Source: Arachis hypogaea (lineage: Eukaryota > Streptophyta > Magnoliopsida > Fabales > Fabaceae). From it: DNA of 64,000 bases. Below, in pieces: positions 51,500-63,246 of this stretch (the first letter of the stretch is position 1; every line of letters starts with the position of its first letter). The DNA is taken from assembly GCF_003086295.3 (NCBI RefSeq), contig NC_092048.1, forward strand, positions 68,366,841-68,430,840, written 5' to 3'. The position numbers were made by a program, and so were the translations under genes. A model generated the notes under the pieces. The model did no database searches, was not told the DNA's origin, and saw only the letters and a program-made list of their open reading frames with translations.

Positions 51500-52059
51500 T
51501 GCTCAAGGAGTAACACTTAGCCATGATGATCCTGGTGGTAATAACAATAATCCTCACCAATGCGAATCTCCATAGAACTCTGGGGGGTCAAGGGAGTTTG
51601 GCGGACATATTGTTTAGATCCGCCTTTGATAGGATCGAGTTCGAAGAAAATGATCTAAAGGCGTACCCAGACAACCTCTTCGAGTTGGGGGACATGCCGA
51701 TCCAACCTCTTAGATTTATCTCCCTATACACCATCTTTGGAAAGGGCATGAGGTCAAAGACGTTAAGCGTCGATTACATTGTGGCCGACGTCATGTCGGC
51801 TTACAATGCCATGATAAGTCGGACCACTTTAAATCAACTAGCAGCAGTCATCTCTACGTCTCACTTGTGTATAAAGTTTCCCACTGTAGAAGAAATTGCC
51901 ACCATAAAAAGAGATCAAAAGTTGGCACAAAAGTGTTATAACGAAAGCCTCAATCTAAAAAGCAACTCAAATGGAAGAGAAGTCAAATTATCGAACTCGG
52001 TGGTGTTCGAACTCGGGAAGAACTATGCCCCCAACCTGGAGGAAAGGTGGAAGAAGTGA
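51500..52059 (+). pseudogene. Aspartic protease region of the outer Tat-type element
   Basis: A Tat-lineage protease is recognised by GSLADILFRSAFD, LKAYPDNLFELGDMPIQPL, and SAYNAMISRTTLNQLAAV. The catalytic triplet expected before GSLADIL reads GGQ instead of an Asp-X-Gly, so activity is lost. The frame ends at 52059, 16 bp before the inserted LTR. Confidence 0.75.
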
Positions 52060-52075
52060 AAATTGGAGATCATGC

Positions 52076-53628
52076 TGATAAATCCACATTTCATGGTGTT
52101 TATTTGCTCTAATTGGGTGGATTTTATAAACTTTTTTACACTAATTCAATGAAATAGCTTGGTTTTGTAAATTCTCCATAAATTGTGCTCAAAAGTGGAA
52201 AACATACTTTTCTGACCCTCCTACACTCGAAGTGGATTTTATGGAGCTACAGAAGCCCAATTGGCGAGCTCTTAATTGCGTTGGAAAGTAGACATCTTGG
52301 GCTTTCCAGAAATATAAATAGTCCATACTTTTCCTGAAATTTGATGGCCCAAACAGGCGTTAAACACCAGTTAGAGACCCTTTTCTGGCGTAAAACGCCA
52401 GAACTGGCACCAGAACTGGAGTTAAACGCCCAAACTAGCACCCAAGCTGGCGTTTAACTCCAAGAATGGCCTATGCATGTGAAAGCTTCAATTCTCAGCC
52501 CAAGCACACACCAAGTGGGCCCCAGAAATAGATTTCTGCACTATCTGCACTTTGTTACTCATTTTCTATAAACCTAAGTTACTAGTTTAGTATAAAAACT
52601 ACTTTTAGAGATTTATTTTAGAACTCATGACATTTTTTACATCCCATATTGTATTTTCTACGGCATGAGTCTCTAAACCCCATAGGTGGGGGTGAGGAGC
52701 TCTGCTGTGTCTCAATGGATTAATGCCATTACTATTGTTTTCTATTCAATCACGCTTGATTCTGTTCTAAGATACTCACTCGTACTTCAATATAGAGAAT
52801 ATGATGATCCGTGACACTCATCATCATTCTCAAATCTATGAATGCGTGCTTGACAACCACTCCCGTTCTACTTGAGCTAAACGTAGTCATTGGGCGACAG
52901 CTTGAGTGCGTATTTCTTGGGTCTGTAATCCACGGACCGAGTCCGTGGGATTAGAACCTTCGTGGTAGAGGCTAGAACCAATTAGCAGCATTCCTGAGAT
53001 CCGGAAAGTCTAAACCTTGTTTGTGGTATTCTGAGTAGGATCCGGGAAGGGATGACTGTGACGAGCTTCAAACTCACGAATGTTGGGCGCAGTGACAGTG
53101 TGCAAAAGGGTAGAGAGATCCTATTCCGACACTACTGAGAACCGATAGATGATTAGCCGTGCGGTAGCTGTACCTGGTATTTTTCATCCGAAACGAGAGA
53201 TCCGACAGTTGATTAGCCATACAGAAACTGTACCTAGTATTTTTCATCCAAGAGGACGGATGGTAGCCATTGACAACGGTGATCCACCAACATACAGCTT
53301 GCCATTGAAGGAAGCCATGCGTGTTTGGAGAAGAAGACAGTAGGAAAGCAGAGATTCAGACAACAGAGCATCTACGGAACCTCGACCTATTTCTCATTAC
53401 TGAATCACAAGTATCATTCATTTCATGTTATTTATTTTTTATAAACAAAAATAATTTTTATCATTAATCTTCTGACTAAGATTTACAAGATAACCATAGC
53501 TTGCTTCAAGCCGACAATCTCCATGGGATCGACCCTTACTCACGTAAGGTATTACTTGGATGACCCAGTGCATTTGCTGGTTAGTTGCACCGGAGTTGTG
53601 AAAAGTGTGATCACAATTTCGTGCACCA
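52076..53628 (+). repeat. 5' LTR of the second Athila-type element
   Basis: It runs from TGATAAATCCAC to TTCGTGCACCA. The body is clearly related to the inner element's LTR (boxes ACTCGAAGTGGATTTT, GGCGAGCTCTTAATTGCGTT, a palindrome array at about 52345-52465), but the first 100 bp differ. It interrupts the Tat element. Confidence 0.82.
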
Positions 53629-53634
53629 AGTTTT

Positions 53635-53652
53635 TGGTGTCGTTGCCGGGGA
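53635..53652 (+). promoter_or_regulatory. tRNA-Asp primer-binding site of the second Athila-type element
   Basis: TGGTGTCGTTGCCGGGGA matches the tRNA-Asp complement except for two positions in TGGCGCC. Confidence 0.85.
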
Positions 53653-54870
53653 TTGTTCGTGTTTGGACAACTGACGGTTTATCTTGTTGCTTAGATTAGG
53701 AAAAATTTACATTTTTGGTTTAGAGTCACTAATTTTGAGTCTTTTATTATTGTTTTTGTTAAAATTTTAAATTTCTTGTTTTCTTTTTTAGATTTTTTTC
53801 GAAAATTTTTAATAAACAGATAAAAAAACTAATAAACTAATAATTAAGTCTTCTGTTTGAGTTTAGTTTCATGCTTTAAGTTTGGTGTCAATTGCATGCT
53901 TTTATTCTTCTTTTAATTTTTCAAATTACATGTTCTTAGTTCCTTCTTGATCTTCAAGTTGTTCTTGTTTATTCTCCTTGTTTGATCTTTAGTTTTTCTT
54001 GTTTTGTGTCTTTCCTTATTTTTCTTGTGCATTTTCGAATTATTGGTGTCCAAAGTATAAAAATTTTTTAAGTTTGGTGTCCTTTGTGTTTTTATTTTCC
54101 TGAAGATTTCCAAAATTTGTTCTTGGTGTTCATCTTGACATTCAAAGTTTTCTTGTTTGTTTTCTTTGTTTTGATCTAAAATTTCTAAGTTTGGTGTCAT
54201 TTTATTATTTTTCTCTCTCCTCTTTAAATTCAAAAAAATATCTTTTCCTTGATTTACTCATCATTTTCGAATTCCTTAGGTTGACTTAGTCAAAATTTTT
54301 AAAATTTGGTAGTTTCTTGTTAGTCAAATTAAAATTTCAATTTTAAAAACTTATCTTTTTAAATCTTTTTCAAAACAAATTCTTTTTCAATTTTCTTTTT
54401 ATATTTTTTGAAAATCTTTTATAAAATTTTTCAAAATCTTTTTCTTTTTTATTCATAATTTTCGAATTACTTGTCCTATTTTATTATTTTGATTGAAAAA
54501 GTTTAAGTTTGGTGTTTCCTTGTTAAGAAAGTTTCAATCTTTAAAATTTTAAAATCATATCTTTTTCAAATCTTCTCTTTTAATTATTTTCTTACAAGTA
54601 TCTTTAATTTTAAGACATATCTTTTTCAAAACTTCCTAACCACTTTCTCTCTCTTCATTTTTCGAAAATCCTCACCCATAATTTTTCAAATCTTTTTAAT
54701 TAATTAATTATTTTAGTTTTCAATTTTCTTTTATTTCTTTTTCTTCTAATTTTTGAACTTATATTCAATTTTTCATTCATTTTATTTTATTTTAATTTTT
54801 TTTAATTTCGGTATTCAAAAAAAAGGAGAATTTTTTTATTTTACAATCCACATCATCTCCCTTTCTCCAT
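53653..54870 (+). other. A/T-rich leader of the second Athila-type element
   Basis: Non-coding, U-rich. At least four copies of TAAGTTTGGTGT(C/T) are seen (about 53879, 54069, 54187, 54504), together with TTCTTGGTGTTCATCTTGACATTC-like sequence shared with the other leader. Confidence 0.65.
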
Positions 54871-56205
54871 CATGGACCTAAGTGGAAATGAATAGTCCAG
54901 AAGGACTCTGGGGTCATGTGCTAACTCCAATACTGCTTCATATGGGAGTAGTATCTGTATACCCCTCATCAGAGCCAGCAATTTTGAGCTAAACCCTCAG
55001 CTCATTATGATGGTGCAGTAAAACTTCCAGTATTCCGGTCTTCCACAGGAAGAACCTACTGAGTTTCTGGCACAATTCTTACAAATTATTGACACAGTAC
55101 GTGATAAGGAAGTAGATAAGGATGTCTACAGATTATTACTATTTCCATTTGCTGTAAAACAGGTGGTTAAATAACCAACCCACAGTAAGCATAAGAACAT
55201 GGAAACAATTATCAGATAAATTCCTGAATCAATATTTCCCTCCAAAAAGGATGACACAGCTAAGGCTGGACATCCAAGGCTTTAAACAAGAGGATAATGA
55301 ATCTCTTTATAATGACTGGGAGAGGTACAGAGAGATACTAAGGAAATGCCCCTCTGAAATATTTTCAGAATGGGTGCAGTTAGACATCTTCTACTACGGG
55401 CTTACAGAAAATGCCCAGATGTCTCTAGACCACTCAGCTGGTGGATCTACACACAAGAGGAAGATAATTGAAGAGGCTCAAGAGCTCATTGATACAGTTG
55501 CTAACAATCAGCATCTATACTTAAGTAGTGAGTCCTCTATGAAAGAAGAGGCTAAAGCACTATCCACTGAACTTAGTCCTCCAGAACAAGTTGTTGAACT
55601 CAATCAGCAATTGCTTCTTATAACAAAATAGTTAGCAGAATTTAAAGAGATGCTACAAGACACTAAAAATGCTAACAAGAATATGGAAGCACAATTGGAT
55701 CAGACAAGACAACAGCTATCTAAACAGATAACAGAAGAGTGACAAGCTGTTCATTTAAGGAGTGAGAAGACATTGAATGTCTCAACTCAAGGCAGCAGAA
55801 AGCCGAGAAAGGAACAACTGACAGAGGATGACCAAGCCACTGCCCAAAATCCCTCTAAGGACAGTAAGAGCCCAGAGAGGAATAATTCTGGCATTCAAAT
55901 GCCAGAAAAGGGTGAAAAATTGGCATTAAACACCTAGTGGATGGCCAATTCTGGCGTCCAAACACCAGAAAAGGGTGACAATCTGGCGTTAAACGCCCAT
56001 ACAGCACCCAATTCTGGCGTTCAAATGCCAATGGGGATCAGGCACCTGCAAGTGCTGATAACAACCCCCTTAGGCAGGCTTCTCCAACCACTTCTGTAGG
56101 AAGTAAACCTACAGCAACTAAGGTTGAAGAATATAAAGCCAAGATGCCTTATCCTCAGAAACTCCGCCAAGCGGATTAGGATAAACAATTTGCCCACTTT
56201 ACAGA
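54871..56205 (+). pseudogene. gag of the second Athila-type element
   Basis: The reading starts at ATG 54871 with a stop soon after. The core is open at 55251-55631 (GFKQEDNESLYNDWERYREI, AQMSLDHSAGGST), homologous to the inner element's gag at 41280-41520. The C-terminal part contains a short palindrome array (55890-56030) read through as coding sequence. It is cut by the solo LTR at 56206. Confidence 0.75.
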
Positions 56206-57860
56206 TGATGAGCGGATAATTTATACGCTTTTTGACACTGTTTTTAGTATGTTTTTAGTAGGATCTAGTTACTTTTAGGGATGTTTTTAATAGATTTTGT
56301 GTTAAATTCACATTTCTGGACTTTACTATGAGTTTGTGTGTTTTTCTGTGATTTCAGGTATTTTCTGGCTGAAATTGAGGGACTTGAGCAGAAATCAGAT
56401 TCAGAGGTTGAAGAAGGACTGCTGATGTTGTTGGATTCTGACCTCCCTGCACTCAAAGTGGATTTTCTGGAGCTACAGAACTTGAAATGGCGCGCTTCCA
56501 ATTGCGTTGGAAAGTAGACATCCAGGGCTTTCCAGAAATATATAATAGTCCATACTTTGGCCAAGAATTGACGACGTAAACTGGCGTTCAACGCCAGCCT
56601 TCTGCCCAAATCTGGCGTCCAGCGCCAGAAAAGGATCCAAAACCAGAGTTGAACGCCCAAACTGGCACAAAAACTGGCGTTCAACTCCACAAATGGCCTC
56701 TGCACGTGCAACACTTAAACTCAGCCCAAACACACACCAAGTGGGCCCCGGAAGTGGATTTATACATCAAATACTTACTCATGTAAACCCTAGTAGCTAG
56801 TTTATTATAAATAGGACCTCTTACTATTGTATTAGGCATCTTTGGATTACCTTATGATCCTTTGATCACGCTTTAGGGGGCTGGCCATCTCGGCCATGCC
56901 TGGACCTTCACTTATGTATTTTTAACGGTAGAGTTTCTACACTCCATAGATTAAGGTGTGGAGCTCTGCTGTTCCTCAAAGATTAATGCAAAGTACTTCT
57001 GTTTTCTATTCAATTCTTCTTATTTTGCTTCTAAGATATCCATTCGCACCCAAGAACGTGATGAAGGTGATGATTATGTGTGACGCTCATCATCCTTCTC
57101 CCTTATGAACGCGTGCCTGACAAACACTTCTGTTCTACATGAATTAAGCTAGAATGAGTATCTCTTAGATCTCCTAACCAGAATCTTCGTGGCGTAAGCT
57201 AGAATGATGGCGGCATTCAAGAGAATCCGGAAGGTCTAAACCTTGTCTGTGGTATTCTGAGTAGGATTCAATGATTGAATGACTGTGACGAGCTTCAAAC
57301 TCGCGAGTGCTGGGCGTTAGTGACAGACGCAAAAGGAAGGTGAATCCTATTCCAGCATGATCGGGAACCGACAGATGAATAGCCGTGCCGTGACAGGGTG
57401 CGTGAGCATATTATTCACTGAGAGGAGGGGATGTAGCCACTGACAACGGTGATGCCCTTGCATAAAGCCAGCCATGGAAAGGAGTAAGACAGATTGGATG
57501 AAGATAGCAGGAAAGCAGAGGTTCAGAGGAACAAAAAGCATCTCCATTCGCTTATCTGAAATTCCTACCAATGAATTACATAAGTATCTCTATCCCTATT
57601 TTATTATATAATATTCGAAAACACCATTATCACTTTATATCTGCCTAACTAAGATTTACAAGGTAACCATAGCTTGCTTCATACCAACAATCTCCGTGGG
57701 ATTCGACCCTTACTCACGTAAGGTATTACTTGGACGACCCAGTGCACTTGCTGGTTAGTTGTATCGAAGTTGTGACAATCATGAATTAAGATCAGAGCAC
57801 CAAGCTTTGGAGCCATTACCAGGATTTGTTCGAGCCTGGAGATCACAATTTCGTGCACCA
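56206..57860 (+). mobile_element. Solo LTR (TGATGAGCGG family) in the second Athila-type element
   Basis: A complete 1655-bp LTR, TGATGAGCGG to TTCGTGCACCA, lies between two copies of ACAGA (56201-56205 and 57861-57865). No interior is present, so it is the product of LTR-LTR recombination. It has TATAAATAG near 56808 and a palindrome array at 56575-56695. It belongs to the same family as the inner element. Confidence 0.92.
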
Positions 57861-58315
57861 ACAGACTATCTCAGGACTCTTGAAATAAAAATTCCGTTTG
57901 CAGAGGCACTTGAGCAAATACCCCCTTATGCTAAGTTCATGAAAGAGATCTTAAGTCATAAGAAGGATTGGAGAGAAACTGAAAAAGTTTTCCTCACTGA
58001 AAAATGCAGTGCAGTCATTCTAAAAAGCTTACCAGAGAAGCTTAAAGATCCCAGAAGCTTTATGATACCATGCACATTAGAGGATGCTTGTACCAAGACA
58101 GCTCTATGTGATCTCGAGGTAAGTATCAACCTAATACCTGCATCCACTATCAAAAAGCTTGGTTTGACTGATGAAGTTAAACCAACCCGGATATGCCTCC
58201 AACTTGCTTATGGCTCCATTAAAATCCCATCAGGCATAATTGAGGAAGATATGCATTAATTCAGGTAATCATAAGCTCTGCTTTAAAGTCACAGGAAGAG
58301 AAAGCACTAATTCAG
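57861..58315 (+). pseudogene. Protease region of the second Athila-type element, shortened
   Basis: Reading resumes after the solo LTR with IPFAEALEQIPPYAKFMKEI and a protease core in which the catalytic Asp-Leu-Gly is DLE (near 58110). After IIEEDMH a stop follows. The usual second half of the protease (ILGRPFLATA) is missing, so an internal deletion is likely at about 58260. Confidence 0.7.
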
Positions 58316-59790
58316 GTGCTAAGGACACACAAGACAGCACTTGGGTGGTCCATAAGTGATCTCAAGGGCATTAGCCCAGCCAGATGCATGCACAAGATCC
58401 TATTGAAGGATGATGCTAAGCCAGTGGTTCAACCACAGAGGCGGCTGAATCTAGCCATGAAGGAGGTGGTGCAGAAAGAGGTCACTAAGCTACTAGAGGC
58501 TGGGATTTTTATCCTATTTCTGATAGCCCCTGGGTGAGCCCTGTCCAAGTTATCCCCAAGAAGGGAGGCATGACATTAGTTCATAATGAAAAGAATGAAC
58601 TGGTTCCTACAAGAACAGTTACAGGGTGGCGTATGTGTATTGATTACAGAAGGCTCAATACAGCCACCAGAAAGGATCATTTTCCTTTACCATTCATAGA
58701 CCAGATGCTAGAAAGACTAACAGGCCATGAATACTACTACTTTTTGGATGGCTATTCATGTTACAACCAAATTGCAGTAGATGCTCAGGACCAAAAGAAA
58801 ACAGCATTCACATATCCATCTGGAGTATTTGCCTACAGAAGGATGCCATTTGGTCTGTGCAATGCACTTGCAACCTTTCAAAGGTGCATGCTTTCTATCT
58901 TCTCTGATATGGTAGAGAAATTTCTGGAAGTCTTCATGGATGACTTCTCAGTATTTGGAGACTCATTCAGCTCCTGTCTTGACCATCTAGCACTTGTTCT
59001 AAAAAGGTGCCAAGAGACTAACCTGGTTTTAAATTGGGAGAAATGTCACTTTATGGTGACTGAAGGAATTGTCCTTGGGCACAAAATTTTGAACAAGGGA
59101 ATAGAGGTGGATCAAGCTAAGGTAGAGGTAATTGAAAAATTACCACCACTTGCCAATGTTAAGGCAATCAGAAGCTCTCTGGGGCATGCAGGATTCTATA
59201 GGAGGTTCATAAAGGATTTTTCAAAAATTGCAAAACCTCTGAGCAATCTGCTAGCTGCTGATACACCATTTGTCTTTGCCACAGAGTGTTTGCAAGCCTT
59301 TGAGACTCTGAAAGCTAAGCTGGTCACAACACCAGTTATTTCTGTACCAGACTGGACATTACCATTCGAACTAATGTGTGATGCCAGTGACCATGCCATT
59401 GGTGCAATATTGGGACAGAGGCATAACAAGCTTCTGCATGTCTTTTATTATGCTATCTGTGTTTTAAATGACGCACAGAAGAATTACACAACCACATAAA
59501 AGGAGTTGCTTGTAGTGGTTTATGCCATTGACAAGTTCAGATCTTATTTAGTAAGATCAAAAGTGATTGTGTACACTGACCATGCTGCTCTAAAATATCT
59601 CCTCACAAAGCAGGATTCAAAACCCAGACTCATAAGATGGGTGTTGCTTCTGCAAGAATTTGATATAGAAATAAGAGACAGAAAAGGGACAGAGAACCAA
59701 GTAGCAGATCACCTATCCTGGATAGAACCAGTAGCAGGAGCATCCCTCCCTCCTACTGAGATATCTGAAACCTTCCCGGATGAGTAACTC
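58316..59790 (+). pseudogene. Reverse transcriptase-RNase H of the second Athila-type element
   Basis: The RT is well preserved: VIPKKGGMT, WRMCIDYRRLN, YRRMPFGLCNA and the catalytic FMDD at 58933-58944. Next come connection and RNase H (ELMCDASDHAIGAIL near 59370, [11 protein letters not shown] near 59572, NQVADHLSW). One frame change lies near 58530 and one stop at 59497-59499; the rest is open. The FMDD form is common in Athila and Tat lineages. Confidence 0.85.
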
Positions 59791-61089
59791 TTTGCCATTC
59801 AGGAAGTACCATGGTTCGCAGACATTGCAAACTATAAAGCTGTGAGATTCATACCCAAAGAGTACAGTAAGCAGGAAACAAAAAAATTGATTTCTGATGC
59901 AAAGTACTACTTGTGGGATGAACCATATCTCTTTAAGAGGTGTGCAGACGGAGTAATCCGTAGATATGTGCATAGAGAAGAGGCACAGAAGATCCTATGG
60001 CATTTCCATGGATCACAATATGGAGGACATTTCGGAGGTGAGCGAACGGCCACAAAGGTTCTCTAATGTGGATTCTACTGGCCTACTCTCTATAGAGACT
60101 CCCGAGAGTTTGTACGTAACTGTGATAGTTGCCAGAGACCTGGTAATCTGCCTCACAATTATGCCATGCCTCAACAAGGGATCTTAAAGATTGAGTTGTT
60201 TGATGTATGGGGTATTGACTTCATGGGGCCTTTCCCACCATCATATTCAAACACTTATATTCTGGTGGCAGTAGACTATGCATCTAAATAGGTAGAGGCA
60301 ATTGCAACACCCACTAATGATACTAAGACAGTGATTAAGTTCCTCCATAAGCATATATTCAGCAGATTCGATGTCCCTAGGGTACAGATAAGTTATGGAG
60401 GCACTCATTTCTGTAATAAACAGCTTGACTCTGCTCTGATTCGATATGGAATTAACCACAAAGTGGCAACTCCATATCATCCACAGACAAATGGGCAGGC
60501 TGAAGTCTCAAATAGAGAACTAAAATGAATCCTGGATTGGACTGTAAGTACCCGTAAAAGAGATTGGGCAAGAAGTCTGGATGATGCTCTATGGGCATAC
60601 AGAACCGTATTTAAGACTCCTATAGGGACCTCTCCATACCAGCTTGTGTATGGAAAAGCCTGTCATCTGCCAGTGGAACTGGAACACAAGGCCTACTGGG
60701 CAACCAGGTTCCTAAACCTTGATGTTAAGGTAGCTGGAGAGAAGAGATTACTCCAGTTGAATGAGCTAGAGGAGTTCAGACTCAATGCTTTTGAAAATGC
60801 TAAAATTTATGAGGAGAAAGCAAAAAAATAGCATGACAGAAAGCTGTCATCTAGAATCTTTGAGCCAGGACAGAAGGCTCTGCTGTTTGACTCTAGGCTC
60901 AGATTGTTCCCTGGGAAATTGAAATCCCAGTGGAAGGGACCATATGTGATTACAAGTGTGTCACCATATGGATTTGTAGAGCTTTAGGATATTGACTCTA
61001 ACAAAAAGTTCATTATTAATGGACAGAGAGTCAAATATTATCTTGAAGGCAATGTTGAGCAAGAGTGCTCAAAACTGACTCTAAATTAA
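59791..61089 (+). pseudogene. Integrase of the second Athila-type element
   Basis: The HHCC zinc domain (H..H..CDSCQ, about 59970-60135) and catalytic core are recognisable. The first catalytic Asp is in GIDFMGPF (near 60214). At the second, expected DGG reads YGG (codon 60394-60396). The Glu is in [12 protein letters not shown] (near 60485-60520). Stops lie at 60064, about 60289, 60526, 60829 and 60985. The C-terminal domain ends at the TAA of 61087-61089. Confidence 0.82.
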
Positions 61090-61120
61090 AAGCTCAGTAA
61101 AAGTCCAGCTAAAGACAGTA

Positions 61121-61149
61121 AAGAAGCGCTTGCTGGGAGGCAACCCAGC
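61121..61149 (+). other. Conserved post-pol hairpin (second Athila-type element)
   Basis: AAGAAGCGCTT is followed by GCTGGG-AGGCAA-CCCAGC, a perfect 6-bp stem. It begins about 30 bp after the pol stop. The same motif in the inner element follows the protease. Confidence 0.7.
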
Positions 61150-61304
61150 CATTTTCAAAAATTATATGTTTATAAAAATTATATGAGTCTATTTAATTTT
61201 GTTATTCATGTTAGTTAATACATTTCAGTGAATAAGTCAGGAAAATGGAGGTTTAGAACATGAAGCAGAAGAATCACAGAGAAAAAGAGCTCACTAGCAT
61301 CAAA
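61150..61304 (+). other. Spacer between post-pol hairpin and palindrome array
   Basis: A/T-rich sequence; nothing recognised. Confidence 0.5.
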
Positions 61305-61610
61305 ATGCCAGTAAAGGGGCGTTTTGGGCGTTAAACGCCAGAATGGCTACCATTCTGGGCGTTTAACGCAAGAAAAGGTATCATTCTGGGTGTTAAACGC
61401 TAGAATGGGCAGCATTCTGGGCGTTTAATGCCAGAAACAGTAGCATCCAGGGCGTTGAGAAAAAAAGCCCAGTAACAAAGGATTTTTGGTGTTTAACGCC
61501 AGCCAGGGTACCTGGCTGGGCGTTAAACGCCCAAAATGGCTACCAGATGGGCGTTAAACGCCAGAATGACTATCATTATGGGCGTTTAACACCAGAGCAG
61601 CAAAGGGGAG
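61305..61610 (+). repeat. GGCGTT/AACGCC palindrome array (second Athila-type element)
   Basis: About nine units of GGGCGTTTAACGCCAGAA type, spaced about 30-35 bp apart, with spacers such as TGGCTACCATTCT. It has the same location as the array at 43140-43385. Confidence 0.85.
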
Positions 61611-62052
61611 GTAATTTCGTTTCCAACTCAACTTTTTTCGAATTTTCATGTTTCAATTCATAATTTTCTGCATAAAAGTGTTACAAATATTCATCTTTCA
61701 ACTTCCAATTCCAAAAATTAATAATCTTATAAATTCTTTTCAATTCTTTTTCAAAACATTTTTAAAAACTCATTTATCTTTCCAATTTCTTTCTAAATCT
61801 TTTTAATTCATCCATATTATCTTTTATTTCTTAGGTGCATTAACAAAAAATTCAGATTTCACTTCCTCATATCTTTTTTAATTCTTTTAAATTTTAAAAA
61901 TCTTATATTTTATCAATCATATCTTTCTATCTTATATTTTTTCTAAAAATTTGAAACCCATTCCCTCCCTCCCTTTTAAATTTACATTCGGCCAACCCTT
62001 TTTACCCATCATTCGAATCATTCTCCCCATCTATTTATCTTCTTCTTTTCTT
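61611..62052 (+). other. U/C-rich stretch before the env-like ORF
   Basis: Pyrimidine-rich, non-coding. It corresponds to 43386-43780 in the inner element. Confidence 0.5.
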
Positions 62053-62088
62053 TTTGCTTGAGGGAAAGCAAATCTCTAAGTTTGGTGT
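62053..62088 (+). promoter_or_regulatory. Internal PPT-like hairpin plus TAAGTTTGGTGT (second Athila-type element)
   Basis: TTTGCTT-GAGGGA-AAGCAAA forms a 7-bp stem, then CTCTAAGTTTGGTGT. It lies 37 bp upstream of the env-like ATG at 62126, the same spacing as in the inner element (37 bp). Confidence 0.62.
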
Positions 62089-62125
62089 GATTTTTGTGAT
62101 CCCTGAGTTAAAACAAACGAATATC

Positions 62126-63246
62126 ATGGCTTCCAAAGGAAGACAAACCACTTCAAGAGGCAAGAAAAAAGCAATCCAAAGCCACTTTGGATGCATGAGA
62201 ATTTCTGTTCCAAAGAACATGCAGACCATTATTTCAAAATTGTGTGCAGAAGATCAGTAATCTCGGAAGTTAGGTTCAATCTAAAAGAAGATGAATACTC
62301 GGAGATCTAAGAGCAGATTCGAAACAGGGGCTGGGAAGTCCTGGCTAATCCTGAGATAGATGTTGGAAGAAACATGATCCATGAATTCTATGCAAATCTG
62401 TGGATAATGGATAAGCAAAGATTAGAGGGAACTACTTTCCACGCCTTTCGGACTATGGTCAGAGGGAAGATTATTTACTTCCACTTTGACAAAGTGAGAG
62501 AAGTTCTCAAGCTTCCTTAACTACAAGATGATCCAGAATCCTTTAATAGGAGAATGGTCAAAGATAAAAGGCTAGATCAAGTTTTAGAGGACATATGCCT
62601 CCCTGGAACCAAGTGGATTACTAATACAAAAGGTGACCCAAACCAACTAAAGAGAGGAGATCTCAAACCAGTTGCTAGAGATTGGCTGGATTTCATTGGG
62701 CATTCTATACTCCCAACTAGCAACCGTTCTGAAGTCACTGTCAAGAGAGCAGTAATGATTCACTGTATTATGTTGGGGAAAGAAGTAGAGATTCATCAGC
62801 TGATTCCTGGTGAAATTTACATATTTGCAAACAAGGAATCCGCTGATGCTAAATTGGCTTACCCAAGCTTGATTAGTCTGTTATGTAAAGATATGGGGTT
62901 GAAGATGGGTGTGGATGAATATATCCCAGTTGAACGCCCAATCACCAAAAAGGTGATGGATGGACCTCAAGTTCAAGACAACCCCATCAAGAGGAGGGAG
63001 CATGAGCTCCTCCCAGAAATTCCTCAATTTGAATTCTGGGCCTGCTTAGAAGCTTCTGTCAACAAGCTGCAAGAAGCTCTGGATCAACTCAAAGAAGAGC
63101 AACAAAATCAAAACAGCATGCTCTATAAACTGCTCAAGGAACAGGAGAAGCAGGGGCATGATCTACAAGAGCTGAAGTGCCAGAAGCTATCCCCAGAAGC
63201 GCCAGACATCCCACGGATAGAAGGAGCCAACACCCTTCAAAGCTAA
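62126..63246 (+). pseudogene. Env-like ORF of the second Athila-type element, frameshifted
   Basis: ATG at 62126 starts MASKGRQTTSRGKKKAI, a basic N-terminus like that of the inner element. The frame ends at 62260; the domain continues in other frames (..RGWEVL.. near 62325, LKPVARDWLDFIGHSILPTS from 62662) and is open from 62554 to 63246. The C-terminus is a Gln/Glu/Leu-rich coiled coil. It is the same family as 43855-44970 but clearly diverged. No membrane anchor or signal peptide is seen. Confidence 0.65.

Larger units (their letters stand above)
49996..52075 (+). mobile_element. Outer Tat-type element, gag and protease segment
   Basis: This continues the element whose 5' end is at 34935-35555. 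It holds gag and protease, then is cut at 52076 by another LTR element. RT and the 3' LTR are not in the window. Confidence 0.7.
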
